From: Bacteroidaceae bacterium
Lineage (GTDB): Bacteria > Bacteroidota > Bacteroidia > Bacteroidales > Bacteroidaceae
Assembly: GCA_017622815.1 (NCBI GenBank)
Contig: JAGAQH010000017.1
Coordinates: 1-51,851 of the forward strand
Reading direction: 5' to 3'
DNA: 51,851 nucleotides
Program-made: the position numbers and the translations under genes
Shown: one piece after another, positions 46,243-51,851 of the stretch
How the letters are laid out: the number at the start of each line of letters is the position of its first letter
Position numbering within the stretch: position 1 is the stretch's first letter
Notes under the pieces: generated by a model
What the model was told of the DNA's origin: nothing
Database searches by the model: none
The model's input: only the letters and a program-made list of their open reading frames with translations

Positions 46243-46284
46243 GTCACGTTGTGTTCCCGGCCATGTGTCGGGGCACAGCGTGAC
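46243..46284 (+). terminator. Terminator-like hairpin after susF
   Basis: GTCACG, TGTG and TCCC in the left arm (46243-46257) pair with GGGG, CACA and CGTGAC in the right arm (46270-46284), with small bulges, and TTTAA follows. It is GC-rich and stable, but the T run is short, so termination may be partial. Confidence 0.65.
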
Positions 46285-46392
46285 TTTAACAAAAAAGAAA
46301 CGGGAATAGCCGGGAACAGACTCCGTTAGGGCAGACGATTCATAACTTCGGCAGCCTTTTGTCGTCCCGAGAGCAAGGCAGTGTTGTCACGA

Positions 46393-46432
46393 CAACACTC
46401 TTCTGTTGATGCGTCAACACTCCTCTGTTGAT
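46393..46432. repeat. Two 18-base direct repeats before the amylase gene
   Basis: CAACACTCTTCTGTTGAT (46393-46410) and CAACACTCCTCTGTTGAT (46415-46432) differ at one base. Each contains a CAACA/TGTTG inverted repeat, so each could form a small hairpin or bind a dimeric protein. Confidence 0.7.
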
Positions 46433-46534
46433 AGTGCAACAAAAATCCGCCATCGAGACACCGTCCCCATATCTTCGGGGCATCAGCATATATCCATCAC
46501 AAGGAATCAACAAAATATCATAAAGGACAATATC

Positions 46535-48367
46535 ATGAACAAGTTTCTACTTTCCTTTGCCATCATCGCTTCATCACTGTTTCTCACACCTTCTAATGCC
46601 CAGGCACAGGGCTGGCCTTCAGAGTACGAAGGAGTGATGTTGCAGGGATTCTATTGGGACAGTTACACCCACACCCGTTGGACCAAACTGGAGGCGCAGG
46701 CCAAGCAACTTGCCACCTGCTTCGACCTGGTGTGGATACCCAACTCGGGCTATTGCGCCGGCCACAACAACATGGGCTACATGCCCCTGTACTTCTGGGA
46801 CCAGAACTCGTCCTTCGGCAACGAGGCCGAGTTGCGCAGCATGATATCCACCTTCAAGCAGCACGGCATCGGCACGATAGCCGACGTGGTCATCAACCAC
46901 CACAACACCGAGGGCTGGTTTGCCTTCCCCAAGGAAACCTATAAGGGCGAGACCTACCAGTTCCAGAGCACGGACATCTGCAAGAACGACGACGGCGGTG
47001 CCACCCTCACACAGGCCAAGAAGGACGGTGTGAGCCTGTCGGAGAACAACGACACCGGCGAGGACTGGGGTGGATGCCGCGACATGGACCATAAGTCGGC
47101 CAACGTACAGCGCATCGTCAAGGCCTACGAGGACTATCTGCTCAACGACCTCGGTTATGCGGGCTTCCGCTACGATATGGTAAAGGGTTTCTCTCCCTCC
47201 TTCATTGCAGAATACAATACGGCATGCAAGGCACAGTACTCCGTGGGCGAGTACTGGGACAGCAGCGACAACATAAAGAAGTGGGTGGACGGAACCGCCT
47301 CGGACGGCGTGCCCACCAGTGCTGCCTTCGACTTCCAGTTCCGCTACCGCGTGCGTGACGCCTTCAACGGCAACGATTGCAAGAACCTTCTGGCAGATCC
47401 TGCCAATACCGGCAACTATCCCCTGGCATACCAGGAAAGCCACCGTAAGTGGGCGGTAACCTTCGTGGAGAACCACGACACCCAGTACCGCAACGAGAAC
47501 GAACCCCTCGACCCCCTGAAGAAGGACACTGTTGCCGCCAATGCCTTCATGCTGGCAATGCCCGGCACACCTTGCGTCTTCCTGGCGCACTGGCTGGATT
47601 GCAAGGCCGACATACGCAGACAGATTACCGCACGCCGCATAGCAGGCATACACAGCCAGAGCACCTACGAGAACATACAGAACAGCCCTGCCGCCTTTGC
47701 CAATGTGGTGCAGGGAAAGAAGGGTTCGCTGATAGTTGCCGTGGGAACCAGCGTAGGCCGCTATACCCCCAGAAACTATACTTCCACGCACACCCTCATC
47801 CTCTCCGGCCACCACTACAAGTATTACCTGAGCAATGAACTCGTGGAGGAATGGAACGAGCAGTTGAAGGCCATCGAGGCCGAGGAAGAGGCAGAACGCG
47901 AGGAGGAGGAAAGTTTCGTACCCTACACCGCCACGGTGTATTGCAAGGCCGACTTCACCCCCGTCTACTTCTATGCCTGGGACAGCAAGGGCCAACTTTT
48001 GGGCAACTGGCCCGGCCAGTTGATGGAGGGCAAGACCAAGGTGGTCGACGGCGAGGAATGGTACTATGAGGAATTCCCCATCCCCACCAAGGACTACGAG
48101 TTCAACATCATCTTCAACCAGGGTAGCGGCAAGCCCCAGACGGCAGACATCGTGGGCATCAAGACCACAAGTTTCTTTACCGCCACAATATCCAACGGAC
48201 GTGTAGACTACAACAATGTTACTGACGAGCACGAAACCGGCATAGAAGAGGTGAAAACCGAAAACGGAGGACTGAAGACGGAAATATACGACCTGCAAGG
48301 CCGATGCCTCGGCACTCTGCCGGCAAAGGGCATATACATCCAGGGCGGCAGGAAGATACTGCGCTGA
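46535..48367 (+). CDS. Secreted GH13 alpha-amylase with starch-binding and sorting domains
   Basis: The 610-residue protein has a signal peptide (about 1-24, no lipobox). Its GH13 barrel carries AGFRYDMVKGF (Asp about 213), YSVGEYWD (Glu about 238) and VENHDTQ (Asp about 314). A CBM26-like starch-binding domain spans about 468-560. A C-terminal tail contains IYDLQGRCLGTLPAKGIYI (about 584-602), as in type IX secretion cargo. It holds the functional place of SusG but lacks its lipoprotein anchor, so it may be released or attached by the type IX system. The start at 46535 fits the signal peptide. Confidence 0.85.
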   Translation: MNKFLLSFAIIASSLFLTPSNAQAQGWPSEYEGVMLQGFYWDSYTHTRWTKLEAQAKQLATCFDLVWIPNSGYCAGHNNMGYMPLYFWDQNSSFGNEAELRSMISTFKQHGIGTIADVVINHHNTEGWFAFPKETYKGETYQFQSTDICKNDDGGATLTQAKKDGVSLSENNDTGEDWGGCRDMDHKSANVQRIVKAYEDYLLNDLGYAGFRYDMVKGFSPSFIAEYNTACKAQYSVGEYWDSSDNIKKWVDGTASDGVPTSAAFDFQFRYRVRDAFNGNDCKNLLADPANTGNYPLAYQESHRKWAVTFVENHDTQYRNENEPLDPLKKDTVAANAFMLAMPGTPCVFLAHWLDCKADIRRQITARRIAGIHSQSTYENIQNSPAAFANVVQGKKGSLIVAVGTSVGRYTPRNYTSTHTLILSGHHYKYYLSNELVEEWNEQLKAIEAEEEAEREEEESFVPYTATVYCKADFTPVYFYAWDSKGQLLGNWPGQLMEGKTKVVDGEEWYYEEFPIPTKDYEFNIIFNQGSGKPQTADIVGIKTTSFFTATISNGRVDYNNVTDEHETGIEEVKTENGGLKTEIYDLQGRCLGTLPAKGIYIQGGRKILR

Positions 48368-48431
48368 TTACCTGTGCCGGAGCAAATAAGAACACACATT
48401 ATATATACTATACTGACCTTAAACCATAGCA

Positions 48432-49757
48432 ATGAAAACACTACCCAACCTTTCCTTCTGGAAACTCTTCAACCTGTCAGCAGGATTCTTCGGCGTGCAG
48501 ATAGCATACGCCCTGCAGAGTGCCAACATCTCGCGCATCTTTGCCACGCTCGGTGCTGACCCGCACCAGTTGTCCTTCTTCTGGATACTCCCTCCGCTGA
48601 TGGGTATGATAGTGCAGCCTATCATCGGTGCCCTGAGCGACAAGACCTGGTGCCGCTTTGGCCGCCGTATCCCCTACCTCTTTGTAGGTGCCATAGTGGC
48701 TGTGGCTGTGATGGTGCTGCTGCCCAATGCAGGCAGTCTGGGCCTGACCACACAGGTGGTGATGTGGGGCCTGACCGGAACCATGCTCTTCGGCCTGATG
48801 AGCCTGATGCTTCTGGATACCAGCATCAACGTGGCCATGCAACCCTTCAAGATGATGGTGGGCGATATGGTCAACGAGGAGCAGAAGGCCACAGCCTATA
48901 GCATACAGTCCTTCCTGTGCAATGCCGGCAGTTGTGTGGGCTACATCTTCCCCTATGTACTCACCTTCCTGGGTGTCAGCAATGTGGCCGACAAGGGCGT
49001 TATCCCCAATTCCGTGATATTCAGTTTCTATGCCGGTGCGGCAATACTGATACTGTGCGTACTCTACACCACCGCCATGGTGAAGGAGTATCCCCCACAG
49101 AGGGAGGAAGCATGTGCCGGAAACGTGGCTGGAGAGCAGGTGCAGGAAGCGGCACATCATGGAACCAAGGGACAGAGCGTGCCCTATCTCTTCCTGTCCA
49201 TAGGCACGGTGCAGTTCTTCTGTTGGGCAGCCTTCATGTACATGTGGACCTATACCAACGGCTCCCTGGCAGAACAGTGCTGGGGAACGACAGACGTGAC
49301 CAGCGAGGGCTATCAGGATGCCGGCAACTGGGTGGGCGTAAGTTTCTTTGTCCAGGCCATCGGTTCCATGATATGGGCACCCTTTATACCCATGTTCAAG
49401 AATCTGAAGGTAGCATACGTTGTCAGTCTGCTCATAGGAGCTGTGGGCTTCATAAGCATGCTATGGATAACCAACGAGTATGTGGTGCTGTTCAGTTTCC
49501 TGCTTGTAGGTGCGGCATGGGCGGCAATGCTGGCCTTGCCCTTTACCCTGTTTACCAATGCCCTGCAGGGACATCCCCGTCTGGGAACATACCTGGGACT
49601 CTTCAACTGCACCATCTGCATACCGCAGATAGTGGCTGCCGTAATGGGCGGATTCATCCTCAGACTTGTAGGCGACACCCAGGTGATGATGCTTGTGGTG
49701 GCAGGTATCCTGCTTGTGCTGGGTGCCGTCAGTGTTAAACTAATAAAGACAAGATAA
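48432..49757 (+). CDS. MFS sugar transporter, probable maltose uptake (SLC45-like)
   Basis: The 441-residue inner-membrane carrier has 12 hydrophobic segments. A GALSDKTWCRFGRRIPYL motif after segment two and FGVQIAYALQSANISRIFATLG near the start are typical of the SLC45-like and glycoside-pentoside-hexuronide groups. The gene lies between the secreted amylase and the cytoplasmic MalQ, so the substrate is most likely maltose or maltooligosaccharide. No binding protein or PTS gene is seen nearby. It is 3 bp before malQ. Confidence 0.8.
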   Translation: MKTLPNLSFWKLFNLSAGFFGVQIAYALQSANISRIFATLGADPHQLSFFWILPPLMGMIVQPIIGALSDKTWCRFGRRIPYLFVGAIVAVAVMVLLPNAGSLGLTTQVVMWGLTGTMLFGLMSLMLLDTSINVAMQPFKMMVGDMVNEEQKATAYSIQSFLCNAGSCVGYIFPYVLTFLGVSNVADKGVIPNSVIFSFYAGAAILILCVLYTTAMVKEYPPQREEACAGNVAGEQVQEAAHHGTKGQSVPYLFLSIGTVQFFCWAAFMYMWTYTNGSLAEQCWGTTDVTSEGYQDAGNWVGVSFFVQAIGSMIWAPFIPMFKNLKVAYVVSLLIGAVGFISMLWITNEYVVLFSFLLVGAAWAAMLALPFTLFTNALQGHPRLGTYLGLFNCTICIPQIVAAVMGGFILRLVGDTQVMMLVVAGILLVLGAVSVKLIKTR

Positions 49758-49760
49758 ACC

Positions 49761-51668
49761 ATGAAACACCTCGAACCGGGCACACGCATTGCAGGTTGTG
49801 CCATACCCGTATTCTCGCTCCGTAGCAAAGGGAGTTTCGGAGTGGGCGACTTCGGCGACTTGAAACTTATGATTACATGGGTGGCACAGACAGGCCAGAA
49901 GATCCTGCAGATTCTGCCCATCAACGATACAACATCATCGGGCACTTGGGTAGACTCCTATCCATATTCCGCCATAAGCATCTATGCCCTTCACCCCATG
50001 TATGCCGACCTGCGCCAACTTCCTGCACTGAAGGACGGCGAAGCAACGGCACGTTTCCAGGCCTTGCAGGCAGAACTCAATGCCCTGCCCCAGATAGACT
50101 ACGAGGCAGTGAACAAGGCCAAGAGGGAATACCTCCTGCTCGTCTTCAAGCAGGAGTTTGCCAAGGTGAAGCGCACCAAGGCCTACAAGACCTTCCTGCA
50201 GGAAACAGACTTCTGGCTGACAGGCTATGCCGACTACTGCATCCGCAGGGATGCACGCCTTTGGCCCGATGAGGCTCCGGTGAGTTCCGATTTCTATCGT
50301 TACATGCAGTTCGTACTGGACACCCAGATGCGCCTTGCCCACGAGCATGCCCGCACACTGGGCGTGATGCTGAAGGGCGACATACCCATAGGCGTGAACC
50401 GCTATGGGTGCGATGTGGAGATGGAATCCCGCTACTTCAACATGAACGGACAGGCAGGTGCTCCCCCCGACAAATTCAGCGCCGACGGCCAGAACTGGGG
50501 CTTCCCCACCTACAACTGGGATGAGATGATAAAGGACGGTTGCCAGTGGTGGATACGGCGTTTCCAGAACATGGCACGCTACTTCGATGCCTACCGCATA
50601 GACCACGTGCTGGGCTTCTTCCGCATTTGGGAAATACCCGTGCATGCCGTGGGCGGCCTGCTGGGACAGTTCCAGCCCTCTCTGGCCATGAGCATGGAGG
50701 AAATCAACGGCTATGGCCTGTACCTCAGCGAGGACTTCATGACACGTCCCTTCATTGCCGATTGGGTGCTGGACAGAATCTTCGGCAATCGTGCGGACGA
50801 GGTGAAACAGCGCTTCCTGGTTCATGAGCACGACGACATCTGGTCGCTGAAGGCAGAATGCGACACGGAACGCAAGGTGGAGGCGATGGCTCTGGATGCA
50901 GAACTGACAAACGGCCTGTATGCCCTGATACGCAATGTCCTCTTTGTACGCGACCACAAGAACCCACACCTATACCATCCGCGTATTGCAGTGCAGAACG
51001 ATACTGCATACGAAACACTGTGGCAACATGATAAGGATAACTTCAACCGTCTGTACAACGACTACTTCTATCGCCGCAACAACCAGTTCTGGTATGAGGA
51101 GGCCATGAAGAAACTGCCTCTGCTTGTCGATGCCACCGACATGCTGGTTTGCGCCGAGGACCTGGGCATGGTGCCCGATTGTGTGCCTTGGGTGCTGAAC
51201 CAGTTGCAGATACTGTCGCTGGAACTCATTTCCATGCCCAAGGACAGCAGTGTGCGCTTCGGCATACTGGACCGCAATCCATGGCGTAGCGTTTGCACCA
51301 TTTCCAGTCATGACAGCGCCACCATGCGCATGTGGTGGGACGAGGACTATGCCATGATACAGAGTTTCTACAACGAGTATCTCGGTTACGAAGGCGCCGC
51401 ACCCCATCCCATGCCGGGATGGCTGGCTCAGGACATGCTGCAGCGCCATCTCAACTGCCCCTCGGCCCTGTGCATCCTTACCCTCCAGGACTGGCTCGCA
51501 TGCAACGAACGTATGCGTCTGCCCGAGGCCGGAGCGGAACGCATCAACATCCCCGCCAATCCGCGCCACTACTGGCGCTACCGCATGCATCTGAACATAG
51601 AGGACCTGATGGAGGCGATCGAGTTCAATACACAGATAACCGGCATGATATTCCAGAGCGGCAGGTAA
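49761..51668 (+). CDS. malQ: 4-alpha-glucanotransferase (GH77), short form
   Basis: The 635-residue amylomaltase transfers maltooligosaccharide units in the cytoplasm, releasing glucose. Catalytic landmarks are RIDHVLGFF (Asp about 280), CAEDLGMVP (Glu about 466) and ISSHDSATMRMWW (Asp about 516). Bacteroidales MalQ proteins usually carry an N-terminal starch-binding extension of about 250 residues (CBM20-like). This one starts directly at the GH77 domain (GTRIAGCAIPVFSLRS at residue 7), a shorter form. The gene follows the MFS gene by 3 bp, so it is translated together with it. Confidence 0.92.
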   Translation: MKHLEPGTRIAGCAIPVFSLRSKGSFGVGDFGDLKLMITWVAQTGQKILQILPINDTTSSGTWVDSYPYSAISIYALHPMYADLRQLPALKDGEATARFQALQAELNALPQIDYEAVNKAKREYLLLVFKQEFAKVKRTKAYKTFLQETDFWLTGYADYCIRRDARLWPDEAPVSSDFYRYMQFVLDTQMRLAHEHARTLGVMLKGDIPIGVNRYGCDVEMESRYFNMNGQAGAPPDKFSADGQNWGFPTYNWDEMIKDGCQWWIRRFQNMARYFDAYRIDHVLGFFRIWEIPVHAVGGLLGQFQPSLAMSMEEINGYGLYLSEDFMTRPFIADWVLDRIFGNRADEVKQRFLVHEHDDIWSLKAECDTERKVEAMALDAELTNGLYALIRNVLFVRDHKNPHLYHPRIAVQNDTAYETLWQHDKDNFNRLYNDYFYRRNNQFWYEEAMKKLPLLVDATDMLVCAEDLGMVPDCVPWVLNQLQILSLELISMPKDSSVRFGILDRNPWRSVCTISSHDSATMRMWWDEDYAMIQSFYNEYLGYEGAAPHPMPGWLAQDMLQRHLNCPSALCILTLQDWLACNERMRLPEAGAERINIPANPRHYWRYRMHLNIEDLMEAIEFNTQITGMIFQSGR

Positions 51669-51851
51669 TATCCGTGACCGCTCTCTAAAACGATACAGGA
51701 GGTTTACAGATGAACCTCAAATCCGCAACCTATAGGGTTTAGTGGGATTTTGCTTGCAAAGCGACAAAATTCATTTTATTGTACATATTTCTTGCACAAC
51801 AGAAATGTCGCAGACACAAAATCCCCTTACCCCATAAAGCGACTTGAGGTA
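51669..51851. other. Non-coding end of the window
   Basis: No gene is seen in these 183 bases. An AT-rich stretch with TTGTACATATTTCTTGC near 51780 could be the start of another promoter. Confidence 0.4.

Larger units (their letters stand above)
46228..46534. other. Gap before the amylase gene with hairpins and 18-base direct repeats
   Basis: No gene is seen in the 307 bp. It contains the terminator at 46243-46284, a GTGTTGTC/GACAACAC palindrome (46381-46398) and two direct repeats (46393-46410, 46415-46432). An A-rich leader precedes the amylase ATG. Confidence 0.5.

Noticed and set aside
46619-48298. A 559-codon minus-strand frame opposite the amylase gene
   Set aside because: Valine- and glycine-rich shadow of a well-supported GH13 gene; no start signal.

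Overview
The window is from a Bacteroidales chromosome, most likely Prevotellaceae or Bacteroidaceae. Evidence for this is a complete starch-utilisation (Sus) locus with SusC/SusD pairs, promoters of the Bacteroidetes type (TTTG, about 20 bases, TAnnTTTG) in front of several genes, few Shine-Dalgarno sites, and a C-terminal tail of type IX secretion appearance on a secreted amylase. No plasmid origin, rRNA, CRISPR array or transposase was seen.

Region 1 (about 98-16,000) is an integrated, phage-derived element. At its left edge lies the 3' half of a tRNA-Thr(CGT) gene, cut exactly at the anticodon loop, which is the expected footprint of tyrosine-recombinase integration. A leftward lipoprotein and phage-type repressor face a rightward early operon: small proteins, an SSB-like protein, a RecA-fold helicase, a Toprim primase, an HNH nuclease, small and large terminase, a MazG-like protein and a putative unimolecular spanin. 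A leftward block follows, with an HTH regulator, two unknown proteins and a tyrosine integrase. There are no portal, capsid, head-tail or tail genes, so this is a deletion remnant or a satellite-like element. Its right part is full of short repeats, some of which also occur in host intergenic DNA.

Region 2 (about 16,000-28,200) holds host genes: a LuxR-type regulator with a hemerythrin-like domain, an esterase, an ATP-grasp ligase, an S51-type peptidase, a Wzx/MATE-like flippase, two tandem deoxynucleoside kinases, a fused SpmA/SpmB-type membrane protein, ruvB, a THUMP-like methyltransferase, ribF (overlapping the methyltransferase tail to tail) and a tRNA-Met. Just after the tRNA-Met lies a decayed start of a second tyrosine integrase.

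Region 3 (about 28,800-33,034) is a peroxide-defence cluster on the minus strand: ahpF, ahpC and oxyR, with a 1.1 kb repeat-rich gap between ahpC and oxyR.

Region 4 (33,101-51,668) is the starch locus. A divergent membrane regulator of SusR type faces susA (neopullulanase) and susB (GH97 glucosidase), then susC, susD and two SusE/F-type lipoproteins, a secreted alpha-amylase, an SLC45-type MFS sugar transporter and a short MalQ. Inferred flow: secreted amylase and surface Sus proteins capture and cut starch, SusC imports oligosaccharides, SusA and SusB reduce them in the periplasm, and the MFS carrier and MalQ handle maltose and maltooligosaccharides in the cytoplasm.
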